Origin: Pseudomonas chlororaphis subsp. piscium | GTDB lineage: Bacteria; Pseudomonadota; Gammaproteobacteria; Pseudomonadales; Pseudomonadaceae | Length of the DNA: 64,000 nucleotides | Assembly: GCF_003850345.1 (NCBI RefSeq) | Contig: NZ_CP027707.1 | Span: 744,001-808,000, forward strand | Reading direction: 5' to 3' | In this document: piece by piece, positions 9,638 through 19,640 of the stretch | How positions within the stretch are numbered: the first letter of the stretch is position 1 | Layout: every line of letters starts with the position of its first letter | Program-made: the position numbers and the translations under genes | The notes under the pieces: model-generated | What the model was told of the DNA's origin: nothing | What the model saw: the letters and a program-made list of their open reading frames with translations, nothing else | The model's database searches: none

Positions 9638-11602
9638 TCAGACGCGGAACGCCTGCACCGCCGTGTGCAGCTGGCCGCCCAGAGCCAGCAGGTTCTCGCC
9701 TTGTTCGCGGCCTTCGCCGATGCGTTGCAGGTTATCCCCACCCAGTTGATGGATGCGCTCGCTGTGGTCGCGGATTTCGCTGACGGCGCCGCTTTGCTGG
9801 GCCGTGACATCGGCGATGCGGATGGCGGTGTCGGAAATGGTCTGGATCGCCCCGACTATTTCATCCAGCGCACCGTCGGCGGCCTGGGCCTGGCTGGCGG
9901 TGGCTTCGGCATGTTCGACCTGGGCGCGCATGCCTTCCACCGATTGCCGGGCAGCGGCCTGCAGGCCGGCGATCAGGGTCTGGATCTCGGCAGTGGCACC
10001 AGCGGTGCGCTGGGCCAGGGAGCGCACTTCTTCGGCGACCACGGCGAAACCACGGCCCATTTCCCCGGCCCGCGCGGCTTCGATAGCGGCGTTCAGGGCC
10101 AGCAGGTTGGTCTGGTCGGCAATGGAGCGGATCACCGTGAGCACGCCGCCGATGGTCGCCGACTCTTCGGCCAACTGTTCGATCATTTGTGCGTTGCCCT
10201 GCACTTCGCCGACCAGGGCATGCAACCCGGTCAGGCTCAGGCCTATCACTTTCTGCCCCTGTTCCACCGCCAGCCCGGCGCTGCGGCTGGCGTCGGCGGC
10301 CTGGCTGGCATCGCCGGCGACTTGCTGGATGGTCGCTTCCAGTTCGCCAAGGGCGTCGCGGATCTGCGCGGTATCGCCGGCCTGGCGCTCGGCGCCGCCG
10401 TGCAGGCCAGTGCTCAGGTCCGCCAGGGCGCGGCTGCTGCCGGCGACCTGTTCGGCGTTCTGCCGGATGGTGCCCACCAGATCCACCAGGTAGGCGCGCA
10501 GACGGTTCAGGGATTCTTCGATGTCGTGCAGTTCGCGGTTGGTCCGGCCCAGCTGGATGTCGCGGCTGAAGTCGCCTTCGGCCCAGGTCGACAGGGCCGG
10601 CGCCAGATTGGTCAGAACCCGTGCCAGGCGGCGCTGAAGGGTATCGATGACCAAGGCGATCAGCAGGATCAGGCCGATCATCAGGCCCTGCATCAGCCGC
10701 ACTTCGCTCTGGATCTGCCCATGTTGGGCGCGCACCACCGGTTCCAGTTCGGCGATGGCTTGCTGCACGGCGGTGATTTTCAGGTGGGTGGCGGCGCTGA
10801 GGTCGGTGCGTTTCTGGATTTGCTCGCGGGTGCGGTTCAGCTCGGCGGGATAGCGGCCGAGCAGGCTGTTGAGTTCGCGCTTGAGGCCGATGCCGGCGTC
10901 TTCGGCGGCGGCCTTCTCGGTGTTCTCCAGGCCCATCATGGCGGCGAAGTCATCGGTGTTCGATTCGTTGCTGGCCGCGACACCCAGCAAGGGCAGGGCT
11001 TCCAGCTGCTCGGCCTGGGCGCGCATGTTGCTCACTTCGCGCTCGACATCGGCGGCCAGCTCGCTGCGGCCGCTGCTCACCAGTTTTTCCCGGGCCAGGG
11101 ACAGCTTGCCCAGGTGCTGGGAGGCAGTCAGCAGCAGCGGCAGGTAGGTTGCGGCACTCTGATTGCTGGCCGCCCCGGTCGCGTACTGGCTCAGTTGTTC
11201 GAGGCTGGCCCCCAGCTCGCGCTCGGCCTGCAGCAGCAACGCTTGTGGATCGCCGGCCAGTTTGCCGGCGGCCAGCAGGTCGGTCTTGCTGAACTCGGCC
11301 AGGCCCGACAGGCTTGGGCGTAGGCTTTGCGCCAGTTCCGCGGGCAGTTCGCCGAGCTGGGCTTGCAGGGTTTCGATGGCCTGGCTGGCGCTGCTCAGGC
11401 GCAGGGCGTCGCCGCTGGCCAGGTAATCCTCGATGTTGCGCGCCGCCTGGTTCTGGAACTGCTGGGACAACCCCAGGTAACGCTCCATCAACAGATAGGG
11501 GCGCTCGAGGGCACGTTGCGACCACCAGAGCGTTGCGCCCAGGGCCAGGCAAACGGCAACTAATAGCAGGGTATTGAGATTGGTCAGCAGCTTCAGGCGC
11601 AT
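9638..11602 (-). CDS. ctpL: Methyl-accepting chemotaxis protein, CtpL-like
   Basis: A 654-aa membrane chemoreceptor. It has an N-terminal transmembrane helix (residues about 6-25), a long, mostly helical periplasmic region with Ala/Gln/Glu-rich helices (about 30-290, no Cache signature), a second helix ([20 protein letters not shown]), a HAMP-like segment and the cytoplasmic signalling domain with the hairpin tip [17 protein letters not shown] and [24 protein letters not shown]. Position between dsbD and gcbA matches P. aeruginosa ctpL (PA4844), described as a transducer for phosphate taxis. The symbol rests on synteny and architecture; the ligand is not proven here. It starts only 52 bases after gcbA ends, so the two may be co-transcribed. 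Confidence 0.8.
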   Translation of the reverse strand: MRLKLLTNLNTLLLVAVCLALGATLWWSQRALERPYLLMERYLGLSQQFQNQAARNIEDYLASGDALRLSSASQAIETLQAQLGELPAELAQSLRPSLSGLAEFSKTDLLAAGKLAGDPQALLLQAERELGASLEQLSQYATGAASNQSAATYLPLLLTASQHLGKLSLAREKLVSSGRSELAADVEREVSNMRAQAEQLEALPLLGVAASNESNTDDFAAMMGLENTEKAAAEDAGIGLKRELNSLLGRYPAELNRTREQIQKRTDLSAATHLKITAVQQAIAELEPVVRAQHGQIQSEVRLMQGLMIGLILLIALVIDTLQRRLARVLTNLAPALSTWAEGDFSRDIQLGRTNRELHDIEESLNRLRAYLVDLVGTIRQNAEQVAGSSRALADLSTGLHGGAERQAGDTAQIRDALGELEATIQQVAGDASQAADASRSAGLAVEQGQKVIGLSLTGLHALVGEVQGNAQMIEQLAEESATIGGVLTVIRSIADQTNLLALNAAIEAARAGEMGRGFAVVAEEVRSLAQRTAGATAEIQTLIAGLQAAARQSVEGMRAQVEHAEATASQAQAADGALDEIVGAIQTISDTAIRIADVTAQQSGAVSEIRDHSERIHQLGGDNLQRIGEGREQGENLLALGGQLHTAVQAFRV

Positions 11603-11654
11603 TGCGTTCTACCAACGACTTGAATGGTAAGCGCCTGAATTTATTGCGTTTGTA

Positions 11655-13319
11655 TTACAGGGTTATGACCGAATCGGTGGATTCCGGTGAAAAAGTGGCG
11701 CTTTGATGGCGCGCCGCCTGGACCCGGTTACGTCCCCCGTCCTTGGCGCGATAGAGCGCTTCGTCGGCCTGGCTGGCCATCATCAGGCTGTCGGAATCTT
11801 CCCGCAGCTCGACCACCCCGGCGCTGAAGGTGCACCACAGGTCCTGCGGCTGGGCCGGGTAGTGGATTTCGGCAAAGCGCTGGCGGATTTCATCCAGCAC
11901 CTTGCAGGCCGCTTCCAGGTCGGTGTCGGGCATGACGATAGCGAATTCTTCGCCGCCGTAGCGGCCGATGAAGTCGGTCTTGCGCAGGCGCTGCTTGAGG
12001 AACAGCGCCAGGCTCTTGATCACCCGGTCGCCCATGGGGTGGCCGTGGCTGTCGTTGACCCGCTTGAAGTGGTCGATGTCGAGCATGGCGAAGCTCAGCG
12101 GCTTGTTCTCGCGGCGCGCGCGGAAGCTGCAGTCCTCCAGCAGTTGCAGGATATGGGTGTGGTTGTACAGCCCGGTGAGGCTGTCGCGCACCATGCGCGC
12201 CTTGAGGTTGCGCGCGCGGGCGGCGCGGTTGCGCACGGTGGTGATCAGGTGGCGCGGCTTGATCGGCTTGGTCAGGAAGTCGTCGCCGCCTTCGCTCATG
12301 GCGTCCAGCTGCTTGTCCAGGTCGTCTTCGGCCGACAGGTAGATGATCGGCACGCTGACATAACGGTCGTTATGGCGGATCACCTTGGCCAGTTCGGTGC
12401 CGGTACAGGCCGGCATGTACATGTCGAGGATGATCAGGTCCGGCTGGAAATCGGCCAGTTCGGCCATGGCCTGGATCGGCTCGATCAGGGTCCGGGTGAT
12501 GATCCCGGCGCTGTTGAGCAGGCGTTCGGTGTGCAGGGCCTGGGCGCGGGAGTCGTCGATGATCAGCACTTTATAAGGTTCGTACTGGGCGACGCAGGTG
12601 AGGATTTCGATCTTCTCCAGCAGGCTCGAAGCTTCCAGCGTACCGGTGAGGAACTCCTGGCCGCCGGCGCGTACGGCGGCCAGGCGGGTCGGGGTGTCGG
12701 TCTCGTGGAGGCTGAAGAACAGCAGGGGCAGCTTCTGCTCCAGGCCTTCCTGGGCTTCGGCGGCCAGTTGCAGGCCCATGCCGTTGCCGCAGAAGTCGAC
12801 GTCGATGACGATCGCCGCGGGCAGGCGCTCGACCATCGAGGAGCGAAACGCGGCGATGCTGTCCAGGGATTGGGCGCTGAGGCCGAAGAATTCCAGCTGC
12901 TTGGCCAGGCGCTCGCCGCGATCGTGATCTTGCAGCATCACGTAGATCGGCTTGCGCAGGGGCGGCAGGAAGGTCTGTTCCAGCTGGTCGCCATGGCGCA
13001 GGCCGGTGCGCGACAGGCGTTGCATCAGGCGGTTGAGATCGGTGATCAGGCCGCTGCTCAGGCGCCCACGGTTGGCGTCCACGGCTTCCAGCGAATCGCT
13101 GATGCTGCGTGCCAGCTGGGTATGCTCGGGTTGCTCGAAGCGTTCGGCGAAACGCAGCAGGCGCAGGTTGGCCTCGCTGAGTTCGGACATGTCGGCGGTC
13201 GACCATTCGCTGCGCTGCAGGCGCTGCCATATCTCGAGGATCTGACGAGCCTGGTGAATTACCCGCTGGGCAAAGTGGTGCTTGAGGCGCTCACGGCTGG
13301 GGTCTTCTGGCTCGGTCAT
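11655..13319 (-). CDS. gcbA: Diguanylate cyclase with two receiver domains (GcbA-like)
   Basis: A 554-aa response regulator that makes c-di-GMP. An N-terminal helical region (about 1-125) precedes a degenerate receiver (about 128-240), a canonical receiver (about 248-370: LIIDDS, phospho-acceptor in LIILDMYMP, FLTKP lysine) and a GGDEF domain. The active site is GGEEF at 455-459 and an RxxD inhibitory site (R446-D449) lies five residues before it, so product inhibition is expected. The layout and the position next to the CtpL-like receptor match P. aeruginosa PA4843 / P. fluorescens GcbA, which promotes surface attachment. The first receiver lacks the usual FLTKP lysine (FLTGT instead) and probably is not phosphorylated. 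Confidence 0.88.
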   Translation of the reverse strand: MTEPEDPSRERLKHHFAQRVIHQARQILEIWQRLQRSEWSTADMSELSEANLRLLRFAERFEQPEHTQLARSISDSLEAVDANRGRLSSGLITDLNRLMQRLSRTGLRHGDQLEQTFLPPLRKPIYVMLQDHDRGERLAKQLEFFGLSAQSLDSIAAFRSSMVERLPAAIVIDVDFCGNGMGLQLAAEAQEGLEQKLPLLFFSLHETDTPTRLAAVRAGGQEFLTGTLEASSLLEKIEILTCVAQYEPYKVLIIDDSRAQALHTERLLNSAGIITRTLIEPIQAMAELADFQPDLIILDMYMPACTGTELAKVIRHNDRYVSVPIIYLSAEDDLDKQLDAMSEGGDDFLTKPIKPRHLITTVRNRAARARNLKARMVRDSLTGLYNHTHILQLLEDCSFRARRENKPLSFAMLDIDHFKRVNDSHGHPMGDRVIKSLALFLKQRLRKTDFIGRYGGEEFAIVMPDTDLEAACKVLDEIRQRFAEIHYPAQPQDLWCTFSAGVVELREDSDSLMMASQADEALYRAKDGGRNRVQAARHQSATFSPESTDSVITL

Positions 13320-13388
13320 ATCCTGACTACTAGTTAGGGTGCATGCTGAGATCGACTGGTGGCTCTATGCTAGCACCTCTTATGGATT

Positions 13389-13403
13389 GTACGAGTGTCG
13401 TAC
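13389..13403. promoter_or_regulatory. Inverted repeat in the gcbA/DUF2333 divergent region
   Basis: GTACGA-GTG-TCGTAC is a perfect 6-3-6 inverted repeat in the 293-base region between the divergent gcbA and DUF2333 genes. A second short palindrome (CGACC-N4-GGTCG) lies near 13437-13450. They could be operators; no regulator is assigned. A -10-like TATAGT lies on the plus strand near 13478. Confidence 0.35.
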
Positions 13404-13612
13404 GTCAACAATCTGCAAAGCGACCTTATTCAGTTCCCGACCGACTGGTCGCATAGGTTCTGAACTGTGCTTCATTTATAGTGGCCGCTCGATGTACACC
13501 CGGCATGTGGCGCCTTGTGCGGTGGATGGTTTTTTAATCCGCTCGGTTCGAGGCACGATGGAGTAGGGTTGTGGTCGAACCGATGAACCCAAGTGATTGA
13601 AAGGATATAGCC

Positions 13613-14680
13613 ATGCTGGACTGGAAGAACCGCGCGGGCAGCGCGCCGGATCGTGCTGCCGAACCCAAGTCGGCGACACGCAGCTACTTTGGTGGCCTGC
13701 TGTTCAGCCGCGCCCTGGGCACCCTGCTGGCCCTGTACCTGCTGGTGGCCGGTGCCCTGGGCTGGTACTGGAGCCAGGAGCCGTCGCTGTTCCCGGTCCA
13801 GCAAAGCGCGCAGATTGCCGCCGAGAAGGAAGGCAAGCAGATGGTGGTGGGCTACACCACGGTGGAAACCCTCAAGACCGTGGCCGGCACCCTGCTGAAC
13901 AAGCCGGGTGGCTATATTTCCAACGACCGTTTCCCGCCGGGCCTGTGGATGGACAACATGCCGAGCTGGGAATACGGCGTGCTGGTGCAGGTCCGCGACC
14001 TGACCCGCGCCTTGCGCAAGGACTTCGCCCGTTCCCAGTCGCAGTCCGCCGAGGACGCCGACCTGGCCAAGGCCGAGCCGCGCTTCAACTTCGACAACAA
14101 GAGCTGGGTGCTGCCGTCCAGCGAGTCCGAGTACCAGGAAGGCATCAACTCCCTGAGCCGCTACCAGGCTCGCCTGTCCGACCCGGAGCAGAAGAGCGCG
14201 CTGTTCTATGCCCGTGCCGACAACCTGAACAACTGGCTGGGTGATGTCGGGACCCGCCTGGGTTCGCTGTCCCAGCGCTTGTCGGCCAGCGTTGGCCGGG
14301 TCAAGCTCAACACCGCGCTGAAAACCGAAACCCCGGCGCCGGGCCAGTCGCCGCAGGTTGACGAAGAGGTGGTGGAAACCCCTTGGATGCAGATCGACAA
14401 CGTGTTCTACGAGGCTCGCGGCCAGGCCTGGGCCCTGTCGCACCTGCTGCGCGCCATCGAGGTCGACTTCGCCGACGTACTGGCCAAGAAGAACGCCACG
14501 GTCAGCGTGCGTCAGATCATCCGTGAACTGGAGGCGTCCCAGGAAACGCTGTGGAGCCCGATGATTCTCAACGGCAGCGGCTTTGGCGTGCTGGCCAACC
14601 ACTCGCTGGTCATGGCCAACTATATTTCCCGGGCCAACGCGGCTGTCATCGACTTGCGTCAATTGCTCAACCAGGGTTGA
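13613..14680 (+). CDS. DUF2333 family inner-membrane protein
   Basis: A 355-aa protein of unknown function in the DUF2333 family. After a short cytoplasmic segment there is one transmembrane helix (about residues 34-56, LGTLLALYLLVAGALGWYW); the rest is predicted periplasmic. It starts with a good Shine-Dalgarno (AAGGA) 7 bases upstream. The Nudix hydrolase begins 3 bases after its stop, so the two are an operon, and the divergent neighbour is the diguanylate cyclase gene. The same pairing occurs in PAO1 (PA4842/PA4841) as I recall. No catalytic motif is visible. Confidence 0.85.
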   Translation: MLDWKNRAGSAPDRAAEPKSATRSYFGGLLFSRALGTLLALYLLVAGALGWYWSQEPSLFPVQQSAQIAAEKEGKQMVVGYTTVETLKTVAGTLLNKPGGYISNDRFPPGLWMDNMPSWEYGVLVQVRDLTRALRKDFARSQSQSAEDADLAKAEPRFNFDNKSWVLPSSESEYQEGINSLSRYQARLSDPEQKSALFYARADNLNNWLGDVGTRLGSLSQRLSASVGRVKLNTALKTETPAPGQSPQVDEEVVETPWMQIDNVFYEARGQAWALSHLLRAIEVDFADVLAKKNATVSVRQIIRELEASQETLWSPMILNGSGFGVLANHSLVMANYISRANAAVIDLRQLLNQG

Positions 14681-14683
14681 TTC

Positions 14684-15220
14684 ATGGTGGTTACCTCCAA
14701 TGAGGCCGCGCATCGCGCGGCCTCCGATGCCGAACAAGTCGCCTGGGTCGATGGTGAAGACCAGTTGCTGGGCGCGCTGGCCCGCTCGGAGTTGCGCGAG
14801 CGCGGCCTGATCGGGCGCGGCACCTATATCCTGCTGTTCAATTCCGCCGGTGAGCTGTGCGTGCATCGGCGCACCCTGAGCAAGGCCCTCTACCCCGGTT
14901 ACTGGGACGTGGCCGCGGGCGGCATGGTGCTGGCCACCGAGAGCTACGCCGAGTCGGCGGCCCGTGAGCTGGAGGAAGAATTGGGGGTGAGCGGGGTGGA
15001 ATTGACCGCCCACGACCACTTCTTTTTCGAAGACACCGGCAATCGCCTCTGGTGTTCGGCCTTTTCGGCGGTCTGGGACGGGTCTCTGCGCCTGCAGCCG
15101 GAAGAGGTGCTGGAGGCGCGCTTCATTTCGATCGACGAAGTGATGCGGGAAATCACCGAAAAGCCCTATTGCCCGGACTCCCTGGCGGCCTTGCAGCGCT
15201 ATCTGGCGCGGCGTCGTTAA
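14684..15220 (+). CDS. Nudix hydrolase (YfcD type)
   Basis: A 178-aa Nudix hydrolase with a perfect Nudix box: GMVLATESYAESAARELEEE followed by LGV, matching G-x5-E-x7-R-E-x2-E-E-x-G-U. The family hydrolyses nucleoside diphosphates linked to another moiety; the substrate cannot be read from the sequence. The N-terminal part resembles YfcD/IPP-isomerase-like Nudix proteins (ILLFNSAGELCVHRRTLSKA, then YPGYWDVAAGG). It is co-directional with and 3 bases downstream of the DUF2333 gene, so it is probably translated from the same message. Confidence 0.9.
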   Translation: MVVTSNEAAHRAASDAEQVAWVDGEDQLLGALARSELRERGLIGRGTYILLFNSAGELCVHRRTLSKALYPGYWDVAAGGMVLATESYAESAARELEEELGVSGVELTAHDHFFFEDTGNRLWCSAFSAVWDGSLRLQPEEVLEARFISIDEVMREITEKPYCPDSLAALQRYLARRR

Positions 15221-15248
15221 AGTTGTATAAATTGGCGCGGTTAGGCTC

Positions 15249-15277
15249 TTAGCAAGTCGGCTTTTTGCCGTTACACT
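15249..15277 (+). promoter_or_regulatory. Putative sigma70 promoter of the SUI1-like gene
   Basis: TTAGCA (15249-15254) and TACACT (15272-15277) are separated by 17 bases, about 145 bases upstream of the GTG start of the SUI1-family gene. Each hexamer matches the consensus at four of six positions. Confidence 0.4.
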
Positions 15278-15421
15278 GCGCGACCTTTTTCAAGCTGAGC
15301 CGGCGCTGCCTTTATAAGCACAGTCGGTCCAGTAGCGCTGCCCCTGCCTGAGTGGGGCTTCGCGGTCGATGGCACAGGCCATGTGCTTCGACCAGTCTTT
15401 GTCCTCCCAAGAGGATTGCCG

Positions 15422-15793
15422 GTGGCCAAAAAAGCCGCATCCTTCGCCGCCCTTGGTGGCCTGGTATTTTCCACCGACGCAGGTCGACATTGCCCGGACT
15501 GTAGCCAGCCGGTGGCAGCCTGCATCTGCAAACAAACCGTTATCCCTGCCGGCGACGGCATCGCTCGCGTGCGCCGCGAAAGCAAGGGTCGTGGCGGCAA
15601 GACGGTGACCACCATCACCGGCGTGCCGTTGGCCGAAGACGCGCTCAAGGAGCTGGCGACCACGTTGAAGAAACGTTGTGGCACAGGTGGCGCGCTAAAA
15701 GACGGCGTCATCGAGATCCAGGGCGATCATGTCGAGCTACTCTTGGCAGAGCTGATCAAGCACGGTTTCAAGGCGAAGAAGTCCGGCGGCTAG
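15422..15793 (+). CDS. SUI1-family translation initiation factor-like protein
   Basis: A 123-aa YciH/SUI1 protein, homologous to eIF1. It begins with GTG at 15422 after GAGGA with 6-base spacing; the upstream in-frame ATG at 15383 lacks a comparable ribosome-binding site. The N-terminus carries a small Cys cluster (HCPDCSQPVAACIC) and the SUI1 core is RRESKGRGGKTVTTITGV ... CGTGGALKDGVIEIQGDH ... HGFKAKKSGG. In E. coli YciH affects start-site fidelity under stress; the role in Pseudomonas is not settled. speA follows 223 bases downstream, as in PAO1 (PA4840-PA4839). Confidence 0.9.
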   Translation: MAKKAASFAALGGLVFSTDAGRHCPDCSQPVAACICKQTVIPAGDGIARVRRESKGRGGKTVTTITGVPLAEDALKELATTLKKRCGTGGALKDGVIEIQGDHVELLLAELIKHGFKAKKSGG

Positions 15794-15797
15794 CAGC

Positions 15798-15875
15798 CTC
15801 TGTGAAAACCACCCCCGACTTGATGCAGCCTTGATCCGATTCAGGTTTGCCGTCGTCTTCATGGTTTTCACAGAG
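15798..15875. repeat. 14-bp perfect inverted repeat enclosing 50 bases
   Basis: CTCTGTGAAAACCA at 15798-15811 is repeated in exact reverse complement at 15862-15875, 5 bases after the stop of the SUI1-like gene. The ends resemble those of short non-autonomous transposon-like elements, but no clear target duplication is visible. It could also fold as a long-range hairpin between this gene and speA. Confidence 0.55.
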
Positions 15876-15963
15876 CCTGTTCATGACCGGTTTCTAAACT
15901 CAGCGCTGTAAACGAGGTCTACGCCTTCGTTGCAGGCTAATCGTCATTTTCATTCTTTAGACT

Positions 15964-15989
15964 GCGCCAGCCCCGGACCGGGGTGGCGC
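15964..15989 (+). promoter_or_regulatory. GC-rich hairpin in the speA leader
   Basis: GCGCCA-G-CCCCGG, a one-base loop, then CCGGGG-TGGCGC: 12 base pairs with one bulged G. It ends 16 bases before the Shine-Dalgarno AGGGG (16006-16010) of speA and has no T run, so it looks like a leader structure rather than a terminator. Confidence 0.45.
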
Positions 15990-16016
15990 TCTATGACTTC
16001 TTTATAGGGGACTTCG

Positions 16017-17930
<1,914 letters not shown>

Positions 17931-17945
17931 TAGGTCGACCGTTCG

Positions 17946-17977
17946 AAAAAAAAACCACCGCTTGCGGTGGTTTTTTT
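17946..17977. terminator. Strong bidirectional Rho-independent terminator
   Basis: A run of nine A, CCACCG, a CTTG loop, CGGTGG and a run of seven T. It separates the convergent speA and MATE exporter genes and can end transcription from both sides. Confidence 0.92.
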
Positions 17978-17993
17978 ATGCTCGCCGGAAGGC

Positions 17994-19340
17994 TCAGCGG
18001 GCCGGAGCGAACCAGCCGTCGTGCCGGCGCAGCCCCAGGGCGAAGGCAAGCAGGGTCAGGCTGCGCACCAGCATGAACAGCAGGAAGGTCAGCCACAGGC
18101 CGTGGTTGCCCAGACCCTGCAAGGCCCAGGCGCAGGGCAGGGTGATGAGCACGCTGAGCAGCATGCCGTTGCGCATTTCCCGGGCGCGGGTGGCGCCGAT
18201 GAACAGGCCGTCCAGCAGGTAGCTCCAGACCGCGATCAGCGGCAGGGCGGCGAGGTAAGGCAGATAGATGAAGGCGGTCTGGCGCACTTCGGCGATGTCG
18301 GTCTGCATCTCGATGAACAGGTGCCCGGCGCACAGGAACAACACGGCAAAACCGATGCTGGCCAGCAGCGACCAGCCGCCGGCCACTACCAGCGAACGGC
18401 GCAGGGCCAGGCGATCGCGGGCGCCGATGGCGTGGCCGCACAGGGCTTCCACCGCATGGGCCAGGCCGTCCAGGGCGTGGGCGGTCAGCAACAGGCCGTT
18501 GAGCAACAGGGCGTTGGCGGCCACGGTCGCGTCCCCCAGGCGCGCGCCTTGCACGGTGATCAGGAAGAACACCGATTGCAGGGCCAGGCTGCGAATGAAG
18601 ATGTCACGGTTGACCGCCAGCAACGGTCGCCAGCTGGCCCAGCGCTGCAGCGCCGCCCAGGCAATCCGCCCCGGATAGGCGCGCAGGGCCGGGCGGGTCA
18701 TGGCCAGGCCGATCAGCGCACCGGTCCATTCGGCGATCACCGAGGCCCTGGCCGAGCCGGCCACGCCCCAGTCCAGGCCCAGCACGAACCACAGGTTGAG
18801 GGCGATGTTGATCAGGTTGGTACTCAACAGGATCGCCAGCGGCGCCCGGGCGTTCTGGGTACCGAGGAACCAGCCGACCAGGGCCATGCTGGCCAATGCC
18901 GCCGGCAGCCCGAGCAGGCGGGTATGGAAGAAGGTCCGGGTCATCTCGTCCAGCTCGGCCGAAGGCTGCATCAACTGCAAGGCCGCGCCGCTCAGCGGCA
19001 CGCCTATGGCACCCAGCAGCAAGGCCAGTCCCATCGCCAGCAGCAGGCCTTGCGCCAGGATCTGCCGCAGCGCCGCACCGTCGGCGCGCCCGGCGGCCTG
19101 GGCGGCAAAGCCGGTGGCGCCCATGCGCAGAAAACCCATGGCCCAGGCCAGGAAGGTATAGAGGCTGGCACCGACTGCCACCGCGCCGAGCTGATGGGCG
19201 TGGGGCAAATGGCCGATGACGGTGCTGTCGACCAGTGCCACCAGCGGCACGGAAATATTGGAAAGAATCATCGGCGCGGCCAGCGCCCACACCCGACCAT
19301 GGGTCGGACGGTGGCGCCAGGCAGAAATCAGGCTGGGCAT
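17994..19340 (-). CDS. MATE-family efflux transporter (DinF/NorM-like)
   Basis: A 448-aa multidrug and toxin extrusion transporter with about 12 hydrophobic segments, expected to export cationic compounds using a Na+ or proton gradient. The N-terminal MATE signature is visible in WALAAPMILSNISVPLVALV followed by DSTVIGHL, and the second half repeats the fold after the central loop. The start is the ATG at 19340 (MPSLISAW) with AAGGAG upstream. A longer reading frame continues to 19529 through a REP element and is not used. It is convergent with speA and divergent from the alpha-2-macroglobulin gene. Confidence 0.9.
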   Translation of the reverse strand: MPSLISAWRHRPTHGRVWALAAPMILSNISVPLVALVDSTVIGHLPHAHQLGAVAVGASLYTFLAWAMGFLRMGATGFAAQAAGRADGAALRQILAQGLLLAMGLALLLGAIGVPLSGAALQLMQPSAELDEMTRTFFHTRLLGLPAALASMALVGWFLGTQNARAPLAILLSTNLINIALNLWFVLGLDWGVAGSARASVIAEWTGALIGLAMTRPALRAYPGRIAWAALQRWASWRPLLAVNRDIFIRSLALQSVFFLITVQGARLGDATVAANALLLNGLLLTAHALDGLAHAVEALCGHAIGARDRLALRRSLVVAGGWSLLASIGFAVLFLCAGHLFIEMQTDIAEVRQTAFIYLPYLAALPLIAVWSYLLDGLFIGATRAREMRNGMLLSVLITLPCAWALQGLGNHGLWLTFLLFMLVRSLTLLAFALGLRRHDGWFAPAR

Positions 19341-19640
19341 GCAGGCTCCTTGAGAGCGGGCATTGTAGCCGCTTGCCCACCCGGCCATGCCATCCCAATC
19401 ACGCCCCAAATCCTGTAGGAGCGAAGCTTGCTCGCGATTGGCGTCGGCACTTTCACCGCCCCTCATGGATCTGCGCGGGTTTGAGAGCGCCGCTTCGCGG
19501 TTGATCGCGAGCAAGCTTCGTTCCTGCAAAGAAGCTGCGGATGATAGGCCCTCTGTCGATCAATGTGCACTGCGCCACAGCCAGCCGGACGGCGGTGAGA
19601 TATAGTTCAACCCTTCGATACTCCTGCCAATGAGTGCCCC
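19341..19640. other. Divergent intergenic region with a REP pair
   Basis: 300 bases between the MATE exporter and alpha-2-macroglobulin genes. The middle is taken up by two inverted REP copies (listed separately). The bases on each side should hold the two divergent promoters; I could not pick out convincing -35/-10 pairs. Confidence 0.5.
19413..19528. repeat. Pair of inverted REP elements
   Basis: A REP copy at 19413-19438 (CTGTAGGAGCGAAGCTTGCT onward) and an inverted, slightly diverged copy at 19503-19528, 64 bases apart. They lie between divergently transcribed genes, which is less common than the tandem or convergent settings. Confidence 0.85.

Noticed and set aside
9638..11602. The CtpL-like receptor as a Cache-domain receptor
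   Set aside because: The periplasmic part is nearly all helical with no Cache motif, so a Cache label was not used.
13472..15019. A 515-codon open frame on the minus strand
   Set aside because: It covers the DUF2333 and Nudix genes in antisense. The perfect Nudix box on the plus strand shows which strand is coding.
19341..19529. N-terminal extension of the MATE exporter through the REP element
   Set aside because: A clear AAGGAG precedes the ATG at 19340, and the extension would translate a REP palindrome.
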